Assembly (NCBI GenBank): GCA_001970955.1
Contig: MPUH01000085.1
Location: forward strand, 1 to 64,000
Reading direction: 5' to 3'
DNA: 64,000 nt
Source of the DNA: Stentor coeruleus
Taxonomy: Eukaryota > Ciliophora > Heterotrichea > Heterotrichida > Stentoridae
The position numbers were made by a program, and so were the translations under genes. This document shows, in pieces, positions 31,001 through 42,800 of the stretch. How positions within the stretch are numbered: the first letter of the stretch is position 1; every line of letters starts with the position of its first letter. Under the pieces are notes generated by a model. The model ran no database searches. It saw nothing but the letters and a program-made list of their open reading frames with translations, and was not told the origin of the DNA.

Positions 31001-34000
31001 CAGAAATCACCCCACAAGCTTATAAGGTTGGGATTTTTAACACGTTGCTGACTAAGAAAAACTTTGTTGTTTTTGTCTTGATGGGGGTATTACAAGGGGT
31101 GGTTATTTTTGTGTTTAGTTATTTGAACTTTTCTGGCTTGTCGCCTAAAGGGTATGCGGAAAATATGATGATTATTGGGGCGTCGATTATGATTATAATC
31201 ACAAGTACAGTCCTATTATCAAGTCTAGTTGAAACATTCTCTATTTCCTTTAAAACAATCCTTTTATACATATTCTGCACTGTGATCATTTTAATAATAT
31301 GTGTACCTCTATCTTATTCAAACACACCAATCTATGGATATTTACAAATAATGGAATATTATAACAATGTATGGCTTTATATAATTACAACAACTCTAAT
31401 AAATGTTATGATTTCCTATGCTTTCAAATCATTAAGGTATATTTTTTACCCCGGCATTTTAGAACTTGTGAGAAAAAAAATACACAATGCTAATCTTAAT
31501 CATAAAACTCGTTTAGAAAAATATAGAAAAAGCTTAAAAGGAGTCTTTCGGGCTTCATCAATATTAAATAACAACATAGTTTATGATTCAGAAAAAATCA
31601 ACATAAAAACCTTAAAATTCACATCAAAATACAGAGAAAGTCTTTATCAGGATGATAAAATTGCTGAAAATCTTTACCTTTATAAAAAAATTTTGCTTAC
31701 AGGAGGACTTGGGTCTTTAAGTTATGCGGTATTTTATATAGCACAAGAATATAATGATTATTATTTTATGGGTTTTCTTTGTATTTATGCTTTCTTTTTG
31801 ACGATATCTTTTATTTTGCTGTATAATAATAAGATTAAAGAANCTTTAAGTTATGCGGTATTTTATATAGCACAAGAATATAATGATTATTATTTTATGG
31901 GTTTTCTATGTATTTATGCTTTCTTTTTGACGATATCTTTTGTTTTGCTGTATAATAATAAGATTAAAGAGCATTGTGATGTGCTTTTTAGTACTATGAT
32001 GCTAGCGACTCAGATGTTTTTTTTCTTAAGTTCGATTATCTTTACAAAACGTGATAGTTTGGATATGTTTTGCTATATACCTATGCTATATATGATTGGT
32101 TTTAGTAATCATTGGCTTGAAATGTGCATTATGACAATTTTCAGCAACATCTTAATTATCATAGCTGTTATTTTTCATACAACTGGTAAAAACTCTCTAT
32201 ACCAAAGTGAAACCATAATATCCTACCTTTTAATTTACTTTTCCATCTGCCTCTTATCATCAACAGCTAGTTACAATATTGACCTCTCAGGCCGTCAAGA
32301 ATTTAACTTAGTCCAAACCGTTCAAGTTGAAATCCAAAAAACAAAAAACGTCTTAAGCTACCTTCTCCCAGCTTTTGTCCGTAAACGTGTAAAATCAGGT
32401 GTTAGATATATATCAGAAAATCAAGGTATAGTCTCAATAATATTCTGTGATATTTACAACTTCGAAGACCTTCTTCGTAATTATTCCCCTCAAGAACTAA
32501 CAGCTTTTCTTGATGACCTCTTTGCAAAATTCGACCAAAAATGTTCTCTTTCTGGCTGTACAAAAATTGAAACTGTAGGGAAAACATATATGGCTTGTGC
32601 AGGGTTAAAAGATACAGAAGCAGACTTGGAACCGTTTTTATCAAGTGTTTCTCATGCAAGAAGGACTGTAGAAATGGGTATTTCTATAATAAATATGTGT
32701 CAAAATACATATTTGAAAAATGGGGAAATTTTAAAAGTTAAAATCGGTATTAATACAGGTCCGGTAACAGCAGGGGTTGTTGGGTATCATAAACCTCAAT
32801 TTTCATTAGTAGGAGATACAGTAAATACTGCTAGTAGAATGGCAGCTTTATGTCCAGAAGCTAATAAAATCCAGATTTCTAAAGAAACTTATGATCATAT
32901 GAGAGATTTTTCTGGATTACAGTTTTCTACTAATACAGTCAATGCTAAAGGTAAAGGACAGATGTCAACATTTTTAGTAGAAATTTCTTGTAAGGATTTC
33001 AAGATCGCAAGTACAAATTCAGTATTGTCTGATATGACTATAAGAGCTCGTGATACTAAAAAATTTACTATGTACAACTATTCGAATACATCAAAAATGG
33101 AAATCAAAAGACGCTCAACTGCTTTAGAGAATTTAAATGATGTGATAATAGATGAAGCAGGGGAGTTTAAAAGAAATGAAACCCAGCAGTTGGATGAGAT
33201 AAAATTCCTCAGTATGGCATGTCGAGAAAACTTAAAAGAATCTGCTTTTCGTATAGAATCCTGTAAAATGAATTATTCTTTATCAAAACTTGGTCTTAAA
33301 TTCCGCATTGGCCTAGATATAATATTTTTAATCCTCTCAATAATCAACTCAGGACTTAGTATGAACTCTCAAGTCTATACAATCCTTAAACTTACTATCG
33401 AACTTTTAGATCTTTTTCTTATTATCTGGAGATTTGATAAAGATTTTACCAAACTTTGGTTTGCTTGGTGGCTTGGACTTACCTACCTTATCGGAGCTGT
33501 TCTTAGACTTATAGATTTTTCTAAACCAATTGAAATTTTAGTACCTGATTTTTTATTATATTCTTTACAAGCTTGTTTATGTAGTCAATTTATTTATAGA
33601 TTATTTTCTTGGTGTATTATTTTTGTTGCTATTATACAAATTATTATTACGGTTATTATTCATGATATGGATGGTCAAAGTATTATTGCAAGTTTAATAT
33701 TTTTAGTTGCTTTACTTTTTATTATGTTTAATAGAGAAAAAAAACTTAGGATTTTTTCAAGGGTTAAATGTGCTGCTGAAAAAGAACTTAGTAATACTGA
33801 GGAATTACTATCGAAAATGATGCCCAAAAATGTTCTGGAAAAACTTAAGGAACAGAGTCATGTTACGGAACATATTTTTGGGGTTAGTATTTTATATGCG
33901 GATATTGCTGGGTTTACCTCATGGTCAGCGAATAAGTTACCAGATGAAGTAGTTGATATGTTATCGAATTTGTTTACCGAATTTGATCATAAATGTGTGG

Positions 34001-34434
34001 AGTATGAGGTTTATAAAGTTCATACAATTGGGGACTGTTATGTAGCTTTAGGGTACACAGGTTCAAAAGTTCGTTCGGTATCAGCTGAATGTTATAATCT
34101 AGCTAAGTTTGCTTTACAACTTGTTAAAACTATAGAAAAGGTTAATGAGGAACATGATATTAATCTAGGGATGAGAATTGGGATACATACTGGGGATATT
34201 ATTGGGGGTATTGTTGGGACAAATATAGTCAGATATGATATTTATGGTGCTGATGTTTTAATGTCTAACAAAATGGAAAGTACTGGAAAAATTGGAAAAG
34301 TCCATATAAGCCAAGAGACTATGAAAATATTATCAAAACATTATCCAAATGATTTTGTTTTTATCAAAGCAGAAAGTGTTGAAGCACCTATTAAACAAGA
34401 AGTTACATTGACTTACTTTTTAGACCTCGCATAA
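28069..34434 (+). CDS. P4-type ATPase/guanylyl cyclase fusion (about 2,078 aa)
   Basis: The N-terminal 1,100 residues are a P4-flippase-like ATPase: actuator motif LLGESSLK, phosphorylation motif DKTGT (Asp about 374), KGS in place of KGA, and GDGISDIGM in place of GDGxNDxxM. Six membrane spans and cyclase domain 1 follow (FCDIYNF, KIETVGK, NTGPVTAGVVG, NTASRM), then six more spans and cyclase domain 2 (YADIAGFT, TIGDCYV). Domain 2 has both metal aspartates; domain 1 keeps the N..ASR transition-state residues but has Lys at the second metal site. This is the inverted C2-C1 order known from Paramecium, Tetrahymena and Plasmodium guanylyl cyclases. Glu in KIE and Ser in FSLVGD suit GTP. Length is after removing 43 repeated codons at N 31843. 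It should make cGMP at a membrane. Confidence 0.92.
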   Translation: MERNKGEVTAMRYIELQGADPNSNSLYPGNSIISSRYTKWNFIPKNLLNQFTSPPKLWFLFISILELSLLNEQITIPIGTIIPLLLLIFIESIREAYNDFLHHKSDNLLNYTEFAVWDGTSFVLKFSKDIIVGDILLVYNNESLPADVMILASGNVDHECYIEASTLLGESSLKIKHAVKETQLILDSNEIDEAASRLRGFREDLHVSLPNSDYKSFKGKLKMRVSPKSTHVGLDNIVLRGTRVTNTPWMFCVVLYTGHECKAWINIKRHRPKNSKIINTIEMWMAGLYLIVGAVCVINTVIYSQVTQNFSYKWSDILVSNIILFGHIIPISLTLSIEIIRIFMEAIFRPGSMITVNRANLFSNLGMVEYIVADKTGTITENNLRIVFCIVVDHAYWNYDSSTEEITHESEKPSKNNQDLQYSDKSNEFSTLNDLAANIVAYPEDKIYFNYLICMAICNLAFPDELDYVALTVDDKELARTAAKLGIKLLCRDTEACMLSISGKEIFFDVLGFQQFSSAKKKSRIVVRNRTSGEIFMYVKGSRESLIELYEDDHTEDEVLENYRTIYMGYKQMSDLEGKNFFLEYSTAKQSPVNKEGRIEIVFENHEKKLIYLGVVGLEDTVSEETQKTVRLLEKAGIKFWLLSGDSEESTLSSALAAEMYTKTDQVLSLSYLTSELDFLNVAQDYIQKAIYENEGESINNDSIKDLDNEEKADLLEKENLDTEMMTSRHRPTEYFKKIITVKNSIDGIVKHYTRSKSRLTIKPRHATVNPFISKMTFKAKKKTKLRQICIPEKINYILSIDSTGLEYACYSKQHSKCFISLIFAAKFVCFHSLYPDNKRKVVQILKNNFSFKPLVLSIGDGISDIGMIQEADIGIGIEGKEGSEAALSSDIAIKHFSQLKTLLLVHGHGMYIQFSKLVLLSFYAMVLLELVLFLFNIFAEFTCFSIIPKEFVVIYRLIVCTVPIAGMCILDRDTTSTEITPQAYKVGIFNTLLTKKNFVVFVLMGVLQGVVIFVFSYLNFSGLSPKGYAENMMIIGASIMIIITSTVLLSSLVETFSISFKTILLYIFCTVIILIICVPLSYSNTPIYGYLQIMEYYNNVWLYIITTTLINVMISYAFKSLRYIFYPGILELVRKKIHNANLNHKTRLEKYRKSLKGVFRASSILNNNIVYDSEKINIKTLKFTSKYRESLYQDDKIAENLYLYKKILLTGGLGSLSYAVFYIAQEYNDYYFMGFLCIYAFFLTISFILLYNNKIKEXLSYAVFYIAQEYNDYYFMGFLCIYAFFLTISFVLLYNNKIKEHCDVLFSTMMLATQMFFFLSSIIFTKRDSLDMFCYIPMLYMIGFSNHWLEMCIMTIFSNILIIIAVIFHTTGKNSLYQSETIISYLLIYFSICLLSSTASYNIDLSGRQEFNLVQTVQVEIQKTKNVLSYLLPAFVRKRVKSGVRYISENQGIVSIIFCDIYNFEDLLRNYSPQELTAFLDDLFAKFDQKCSLSGCTKIETVGKTYMACAGLKDTEADLEPFLSSVSHARRTVEMGISIINMCQNTYLKNGEILKVKIGINTGPVTAGVVGYHKPQFSLVGDTVNTASRMAALCPEANKIQISKETYDHMRDFSGLQFSTNTVNAKGKGQMSTFLVEISCKDFKIASTNSVLSDMTIRARDTKKFTMYNYSNTSKMEIKRRSTALENLNDVIIDEAGEFKRNETQQLDEIKFLSMACRENLKESAFRIESCKMNYSLSKLGLKFRIGLDIIFLILSIINSGLSMNSQVYTILKLTIELLDLFLIIWRFDKDFTKLWFAWWLGLTYLIGAVLRLIDFSKPIEILVPDFLLYSLQACLCSQFIYRLFSWCIIFVAIIQIIITVIIHDMDGQSIIASLIFLVALLFIMFNREKKLRIFSRVKCAAEKELSNTEELLSKMMPKNVLEKLKEQSHVTEHIFGVSILYADIAGFTSWSANKLPDEVVDMLSNLFTEFDHKCVEYEVYKVHTIGDCYVALGYTGSKVRSVSAECYNLAKFALQLVKTIEKVNEEHDINLGMRIGIHTGDIIGGIVGTNIVRYDIYGADVLMSNKMESTGKIGKVHISQETMKILSKHYPNDFVFIKAESVEAPIKQEVTLTYFLDLA
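31715..31971. repeat. Unmerged contig overlap around N 31843
   Basis: 128 bases (31715-31842) recur at 31844-31971 with two or three substitutions and the same frame, adding 43 false residues to the cyclase fusion and duplicating one membrane span. Confidence 0.85.
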
Positions 34435-34785
34435 TTCTAATAATTGGATATACATAAATGGCTAGGAAATTATCTAAAAATATAATTTTTCTATTAAATC
34501 TTTAAATATCATATCTTAAAACTCAGTCCCTAAACAAAAACATGTCAAATCATTCAAAAACTTTATTTATTTTTACCATATCAAAATCAACTATTTACAT
34601 CAACACACTTAAATCCTAACAAATTTACTTTTTTACACAACCAAAACTATTTATTATTTACCAAACATAAACATCATAATCAAAATCTTCAACATTTTAT
34701 TTAATTTTTTTTCCTCTTAAAAGCAAATGACTATATTTTATCATCATATATTTAAAACATTATATAATAAACTTACAAATAATAT
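34435..34785. other. Intergenic leader of the second MORN gene
   Basis: There is no gene. Like other leaders here, it is rich in A, T and C and nearly free of G on the coding strand. Confidence 0.5.
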
Positions 34786-35793
34786 ATGGGAGTTAACTGT
34801 TCAGGATGTGCATGTGCAGGGAAAGAATCAGAGCTTCACTCTGAAGTCGAGTTCAATTTACCTAATTCCAATAAAAAGCAACAACAATCTGACTATCCTT
34901 TGCCAATAAACGATTATATCCAAGATCACCCGGAAAAAGTGATAAGAATACAAGCTGCATGGAGGGGACACAAAGCCCGAAAACAACTAAGTTTTTTAAA
35001 GAAAAAGAAAAAACCAACTGCCAATTACTTCACTTTTGAAGACTCAAGAGACACAAAATCAAGTACTTTCGCTTTCGAAAGAGAAGAAAGACCTGCATTT
35101 GTTTATAAAAGCGGTGCTGTATACGTTGGACAATGGCGTGGAAATATTAGAGATGGTCATGGGATTCAAACCTGGCCAGATGGAGCTCGTTATGAAGGTC
35201 AATGGAAAGATAATAAAGCTCATGGTATTGGGAAATTCTGGCATGTAGATGGAGATGTTTATGAAGGTGAATGGAAAGATGATAAGGCAAATGGTAAAGG
35301 AAAATACATTCAATCAAATGGTGCAGTTTATGAAGGTGAATGGAAAGATGATGTTCAACAAGGATATGGAAAAGAAGTTTGGGTTGATAACAGTACATAT
35401 GAAGGATATTATTTGAATGGGAAAAAACATGGCTTTGGCACTTACTTGTGGAAGGATTTGTCGAGTTATTCAGGAATGTGGATTGATAATAAAATTAATG
35501 GAAAAGGAATTTATAGATGGCCTGATGGTCGTGAATATAATGGAGAATGGAAAAATGGAGGAATGCATGGATATGGGGTTTATACATGGAAAGATGGAAG
35601 GAAATATGAAGGTGAATATAAGAATGATCATAAGAGTGGAAAAGGAATTTATACTTGGGCTGATGGAAAAGTTTATAATGGTGGATGGAAAAATGGTAAA
35701 CAACATGGAATAGGTGTTATGAGTTATTCTGATGGGAATATGAAAAAAGGTGAATGGAATGATGGGAAAAGAATAAGGTGGATTGATGAATAA
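34786..35793 (+). CDS. IQ-MORN repeat protein 2 (335 aa)
   Basis: MGVNCSGCACAGKE gives a strong acylation start: Gly2, Ser6 and several Cys. An IQ motif, VIRIQAAWRGHKARKQL, lies at about residues 50-66 and should bind calmodulin or a related light chain. From residue 105 to the end there are nine or ten MORN repeats of 23 residues, such as YEGEWKDDKANGKGKY. The DNA shows a matching 69-nt periodicity. There is no intron. It is a paralogue of the gene at 21756, which has the same domain order but an internal helical insertion. MORN proteins act at cortex, basal bodies or ciliary membrane; calmodulin control is inferred from the IQ motif. Confidence 0.88.
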   Translation: MGVNCSGCACAGKESELHSEVEFNLPNSNKKQQQSDYPLPINDYIQDHPEKVIRIQAAWRGHKARKQLSFLKKKKKPTANYFTFEDSRDTKSSTFAFEREERPAFVYKSGAVYVGQWRGNIRDGHGIQTWPDGARYEGQWKDNKAHGIGKFWHVDGDVYEGEWKDDKANGKGKYIQSNGAVYEGEWKDDVQQGYGKEVWVDNSTYEGYYLNGKKHGFGTYLWKDLSSYSGMWIDNKINGKGIYRWPDGREYNGEWKNGGMHGYGVYTWKDGRKYEGEYKNDHKSGKGIYTWADGKVYNGGWKNGKQHGIGVMSYSDGNMKKGEWNDGKRIRWIDE

Positions 35794-36818
35794 ATATTAT
35801 AGTAATTATTTAGAAAATTTAGTTTTGGAAGTTTTTATTGGGAAGAGCTTAAGATTTTTTTTTTATGGGGTAATGGTTAATGGGAAGATTAGAATGAGTT
35901 GGATGTTAAGAGTAGGGTTGGTGATTGTGATTTGATAGAAAAAATGTAGGCTTTAAATGTGTGATAAATTATATTAGATTTTTTAGGTTGAATAAGGATT
36001 AANAGCTTAAGATTTTTTTTTTATGGGGTAATGGTTAATGGGAAGATTAGAATGAGTTGGATGTTAAAAGTAGGGTTGGTGATTGTGATTTGATAGAAAA
36101 AATGTAGGCTTTAAATGTGTGATAAATTATATTAGATTTTTTAGGTTGAATAAGGATTATCTCTGATAGTTAGTTTTATTTGAATTATGGGAAAATTGTA
36201 GGATGTTATTTATTGTGATGATATTGGTAGTTTAGTAGTTCTGTAAAGAAAAGTGTGGAATTTATCTTTAAAAATTAATCCTCTCATTTAAAACTTAATC
36301 AAAAATCTTCAAATACCTTCTTTATTTAAAATCCAAANTGTAAAGAAAAGTGTGGAATTTATCTTTAAAAATTAATCCTCTCATTTAAAACTTAATCAAA
36401 AATCTTCAAATACCTTCTTTACAAATTGCTACTATTTTTATCAAGATTTTTTCTATCCAATTTGAAATAAGCCAATTTTTAGGTGTAAGATTTCCAGCTA
36501 TAGTTGAAGTTTTTACTATAAATAAATCTTCATGTCTTAAAAAATATCAGCTTCTTTTTACTATGTGGGGTAAATTGTGTTAATTCTTTAGAAATTTTCT
36601 AATCATTTTTTGGCATCTTAGTTTTTTTTTTCAGGTAAATCCAGTCCTTTGGTCCATGAGGTTTTATAACAACATTTTTGCTATTACACTTTTTTATATA
36701 AATTATCAGCTCTTATAACAAATAACTTTTCTATGCATACATTAAAAAAAGATATTATATTAACTTATTTATACTAAATATTTCTCAACAAACTTACTAA
36801 TCAAAAACTAACTAAAAT
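35794..36818. other. Intergenic region with two N joins and a weak coding-like relic
   Basis: Bases 35846-36002 recur at 36004-36160 around N 36003, and 36242-36324 recur at 36339-36421 around N 36338. On the minus strand, 36420-36690 reads partly like protein (HEDLFIVKTSTIAGNLTPKN and, in another frame, NVVIKPHGPKDWIYLKKK), perhaps an old gene relic of unknown family. No intact gene is present. Confidence 0.45.
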
Positions 36819-39800
36819 TTAATTCAAATTATGCTTCTTCAATTTTTTAGAACTTTTTCCTTTATTTTTCTTTGACACAGCTTTATGTTTATCCTTATTT
36901 TTCTTTCTCTTTTCTTCTTCCTCCTTTTCCTTTCTCTCCCTTTCAGTATCAATTTTATTCGATTTATCTTTTAATCTTTTTGTAAACTCATCCAAACTTA
37001 TATAAAAACAATAACTACTAGAAATCAATATATTCCATTGTTTAATAAAATTCCCAATATTTAACAACTTTTCCTTATGCATATTTTCAGGCCATAAATC
37101 ATTTCTTTGAATATCAAACGACAATGATTCCTTAACTTCTAATTTAGCCACACTATATCTAAGTAAAAATCTCATAATCGCATCTTTAATTTCAGTAACT
37201 TTAGGATATCTGTTACTATTTTTATTTAAATCCTCAATTAAATTTTCAAACAATTCATTCTGAGTTTTATCCTTATACTCATTTCGTAGTATTTCCTTAC
37301 AAAAATGGTTAAAATAATTCGATTCCACAATCGTAAAAACATTGACAATATACCTCAATTCAGTTTTTGCAAATGGATTTGACTGATCTAAAATATGAAG
37401 AGAAATACTATTATTTTTGCCTATTTTCAGTTTATTGCAAAAATCAATTAAAGTTTCTTCAGGTTTTTCTCTACTTCCTTTCAAATTAAACATAACTAAA
37501 CTTATAGAACTATATATATTCCTAATCTCAGTATTAAAAGTAGTCTTTTTGTCTTTTAGATTTTCAAAGAACTTTTCATATGCTCGAATATTTTCTAAAT
37601 TAAGTGTTTCTTGTTTTATATTAACCCTAATATCTATAATAACACTAGAGTCTTCCCCACTAAGTAATTCGAATTGATAATGAATAAAATTAATCTTTGT
37701 TGGGTTTATGAATTTTTTCTTACAAATATCAGCAATCATAAAGTTTTGGATTTTATCAAAGTCATAAAGAATTTCAGTGCCTTTTCCATATTCAGGGTTG
37801 TTTATATAGTATTTCATAAGTTTTTCTGGGTCGATAAATGAGAAATCGATGATGTTTTCTTCTTTTAAGCTTTGAGGAGAATACTTGAAATCGTCTAAAA
37901 TGCTTTTGTCATTTGCTATCAAATCAATACTTTTTAGTATATGCTTAAGTTCTTGGTTTTGGATATTAGACAATTTTATTATAACTGCAGCTAAGCACAT
38001 TCCCCCATTTCTATCTTTATTATCTATAAGGACCATACTTAAAGGACTTTCTTCAGTGATTTCAGGTTTTTCTAATCGATAACAATCAAAAGCAAGGTCG
38101 GATTCATTAACATTTTCCCAAGCAATTTTGAAATTTTCCCATAGATTTTTAGTCTTCTCATCCAAAAACTCTTTAATCGATTTAGTCCGAGCTTCTTCTC
38201 TTGGAATCATATGGTTAAACATCTCAAGCATATGGTTTGAAAACTCAATAATCGGAAACAAACTCTCTAGTTTTTTTGCATTGTTTTCTATATCAAAGAA
38301 AATTTTTACTAATGAAAACTGTGAAGAAATTTTCTCTAATGAAATCTGATTTTTAAATATAGTCTCAATTGAATTACGATCAGGTTCTCTAGTGACTCTA
38401 AACAGTTTACTTAAAGGATATTTCTCTATATCGATTTTAGTTTCATTTAATAAACTTTCTTTTGTTATTGGGTTATCTTTAAGTAGCATATTATTATAAT
38501 CTAAAACAATTTTAGGTACATCATTTAACGCAGGGTTTAATACAATTGTTTCAAATGTTTTTTCGAATTCACTTATATACACAGATGTATCAGTATAATT
38601 TTTATTGGATATAATTAATTCAGGAATTTGTCCTATTAATGAATACAACCAACAATATATATTATTACATCCAAGATTTATTAACTCATCTTGAATTCTC
38701 TTAAGATTAGCTTGAATTTGTTCAAAAAACAAAACTCTAAAGTTGCTGTTACGATATTTATCTTTTTCAGCATCTGTGAACTTTTTACTTAATTTAAACA
38801 TTTTTTCAATAGAACTTAATGTTGATATAGTTTCAAGCTCAATAAACATATGCATAGAGGATTTTATTAATAAATTCAGATAATAAAATCCAATAATTTT
38901 TATATTAGAAACATATTTTTGTTCATTAGAATTTTCATCTTCAAATTTCTTTATATGGTACCCTTTACGTGAAATGATTTCATATTTTTGTATACAAGTT
39001 TTAAGGTGGTTTTTAGCTTCATCATCTGTTATTTTTTTATGTCCATTTCTTTGTACCAACTCATGATTTAACCCCCCAATATCTACTTTATCATATTTAC
39101 ATTTAATGATTTTTACAGGTTTCCCTCCAAAGTATATATAATCGCATATTTTTGAACATTTATAAACATTTTCTTCTTTCATTGAATCATATTCTTTAAA
39201 TTTCATCCTACAGTCAATAAGCTGATGTTTTGGATAATCAGCTATAATATAATGAGAGTTTATAGAAACATCGATTTCTCTATAAACTTTACCTGATTCA
39301 TCAAAGAATATTGAAGTTAATGGGGATTTGAATTTACTATAGGATATTATTGTTAAAAACACATAACATTCTAAGATAATTTGATTGAAACTATTGATTT
39401 CATGATCAGGTTGTATTCTTAATAAAGACCCCTCAGGGAAGTTGTTTAAAAAGCATTTTATAACTTTTGCATATGGTTCTCCAATGTTTTTTCCTAAGAA
39501 AACCTCGTTTTTATTATACCATTTTCTATAATGGTCTATAGATTTAACACCCCTGACTCTATAAAAAATAAATACTTCATTCATATAAACAAGGGCTAAA
39601 GATAAAGCGAGATCAGGTTTTGCTAAAAGTTGGTTTTTAACATTTTCAGTCCCTTTTATCACATCATTTTTGATATCTTGGATTAAAGTTGTGTATACTT
39701 TAGAAACTTCTGGTGTAAATGGATAAACTGTAACATTACGTTGTTCATCGATTAAATCTGAGTATTTTAACCATTCAGTATCAGATCTGCTGATTTTTTC

Positions 39801-42800
39801 AACCATATCAGAATATGTTAAATTCTTCATTTTCTGATACATTTTTGCGCAGTAGAGTATAAAAACTTCAGTTCCTTGAGTTGATATAAGCATCTTATCA
39901 ATATTTTGCATATGTGCATCATCAGTATCCTCATCTTCAACTAATTTTCTTATATAAGCTAATAATACAGCTTTAGTTTTGGAGATTATTATAAGTTTCT
40001 TCAAATTGCTTTTATTATAATTTCTGAAATCTTTAATATATGATCTGATAAGTTTATATAAATCTTTAGGCATTTTTCTATCATAACTTTTTATATTCTG
40101 TATAGAATCAGATAACAATATTACGAATTTGTCTTCAAATCCTTTTTCTATAACAATTTTATCAATTTCAATATAATATTCATTTTTATCAAATTTCAAT
40201 TCAGATTTTTCATCAACTTTCCCAAGTGCATAATTTTCATACATTTTCAACTGATTTATTACTTCAATACTACTTATGCAAATATCTATAAAAAGCTTAC
40301 AAAACTTCCAGGAATTGTTTTTTCGTATCTCATCAGCGACAATAGGGAGAAGTTCAGAATTTTCTTGTATAAGAAGATTATAACAATACATTTTGAATTT
40401 AAAAGTTTCGTCAATATCTTCAATTTTTTTAGTGTCGATGTAATAAAATAGTTTTTCTTTACATGAAGGATCGGATATATTTAAAATACCTTCTTGGATT
40501 GATATGTCATAGATTTGGTATATACTAAGTCCAAGTAAAAAACATAATCCTAAAGCTTTTGATATAAATTGTAAAGCTGAATAGCTTTGGATTTTTAATT
40601 CCTGGATATCGATAAATGTATTAAGCATAATTGATATTTTTTTTATCAAACTCAAATATGCTGCTTCGGTGATTTTATCTAACAATTCTCTCTCAGGGAA
40701 TAATAAACAGCATATTTTTTCAACAACAATTTGTAAAGCTAGTCTGTTTTTTTCTATAAAATAAATTTCTTCTTCATTTTCTCTATCCTCATCATCTTCT
40801 CTATATTCCTCATCTTGTGACTTTTCGTCTAATTCTTTTATTTTCTCATCAGCTCTTTTATCAAAAAAATCCTTAAGCCTTTCATCAATAATTTCTACTG
40901 ATTCAGCTAAAGTGTCACATAAACCTTTATAAACATTTTTTTTATATGTTTCAGTTAAAGCTATAACATAAGCAAGGGATGTAAAAATATTTGTCATTTC
41001 CATAAACATTAAAACTTTTGATTCAATATTGTCATCAGGATGATAACTGTTGGTCAATAGTAAATAAAATAATTCCTTAGCTTTGGAATCAAGGTTGTTT
41101 TCATTGAGAAAAATCTGAATTAAATCTAAGAAATAAAGTTCCACAACTTGAGGATGGCTTTTGATACGGTTTAGATGCTCTGATCCAATAACTGAGGTTT
41201 TTTTAAAGTCTTCAAAGAAAATAATCTTTTTTTGATTATCTTCAGAATCGTTATACGCTTGATAGAGTTTGAGGATTTTGCGGTATTCAATGTTTGAAAA
41301 GGGGAAATTTAGAGTAAAGGCGTATTTTTTCATTTTAGTTGAGGATTTTAGGTTTTGTAGTTGTATTTCCTGTAAAAAATCCATATCTTTAAAGTACTGC
41401 CTCCATATTTTTTTAATCAATTCACCATCTTCTTGATCTTTTTCATAAAAGTAACTTGGAAAAGCTTGTTCTTTTTCTATACTATAAATCAACCTAAATA
41501 TCCCATCTTCTATTATCGAGTTTATAAATTCAAATAACGCTGTTTGAGCATCTCGTGAATACCTCCCTTCACTATCAAAAAGCCTGGTTTTCCAATCATC
41601 AAATTTCAAATCGGGTTTTTTGAAAAAAACCCTAACTTTTTCTTCAAAAGCTCCAATCAATTCAGATTCATTTCTAATCTTTGACACAATAAAATTAATA
41701 TAATTATAATAATCAGAAGCATTTTGGCCTTCTGGGTTGAATTTAGTCAAAGAGTTTTCAATAACAATTGAAACATTCTTAGAAAGATTGATAATATTTT
41801 TATTCAAAATCAGCTCCTCTGTTGATAACCCTAAAATATCATCAGTTATTTTAAAACCAGCTAATTTGTTATCTTTTTCATCTTCAGAGTTTTCAACTTC
41901 AAGTTCATCATACATTATTTGTAACCAATCTCTAAATAAAGGTACAGCTTTAGTTAAATTCATTCTTGAAAGGACTGATATTATACATATTTGCTTATCA
42001 GTTTCCCTTTCTTTAAGTAAATTTTCAACTTTGAATTTTAAATAATTCAGATGTGAGTATTCTAAACTGAACTCAATTTCGATTATGCACATTTTAAGTG
42101 GACCAGCGAAAAATGATCTCATATCTTTTTCAAAGTCTTTATCAGATTTAAACCCAGCGAATTGTTTTTTACATATAAATTGATCGTCATCAGTAAATAT
42201 TTTCCCAATCCTTTCGTTCTGATATGTTAACACCATAATTCTCTGATGTTTATTTTCATATATTTCTTGATATAAAAATTTGTAAAAAGGTAATTCGTGC
42301 TGGCTTCTCCAGACTGTTTTTATAAAAACTTTTTCATTGTCTAAAGCTTGATTAAGTTCAGTTGAGATCAAAATATCAGTAGGAGCAGCCATTAATAGAT
42401 CTTTTTTGCATTTATCAATAACCTCACCCTTATTTTCCTCATTAATATTCCCTGAAAAATGGTTGCTTACTAATAATTTAATACTTTCTTTACTATAAGT
42501 TGGGAAAAGCATCCTTTTTTTACATATCTTTGAGTTTTCTTTAGCACATATACTTCTAACCCAATTTTCTAATACTTCTACAGCATAATTTTCAAGTTTT
42601 GATAAGAAACATGAAAAGGTTAGCCTATGTTTTTCAAAACGGTTCAAAAATGGCGCATCGGTTTTAAGGATAACATCTTCATCATCATCTAAGAAAATCA
42701 CTACACGGAAATCTTTATTGACAAAACATCGAGGATTGAAAAAAGCTCCTAAAGCAACTCGACAATATTTCCTTTCCCCTTGAATTGAGTAGTTTTGATT

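Noticed and set aside
31715-31971. Genuine duplicated membrane span in the cyclase
   Set aside because: The two copies abut an N and match almost exactly, as at the other N joins.
35417-35713. Plus- and minus-strand ORFs rich in Met/Gly or Ile/Pro inside the MORN gene
   Set aside because: They are other-frame shadows created by the 69-nt MORN periodicity.
35100-35790. 69-nt direct repeats as a CRISPR-like array
   Set aside because: The repeats encode MORN units in one frame, with no unique spacers.
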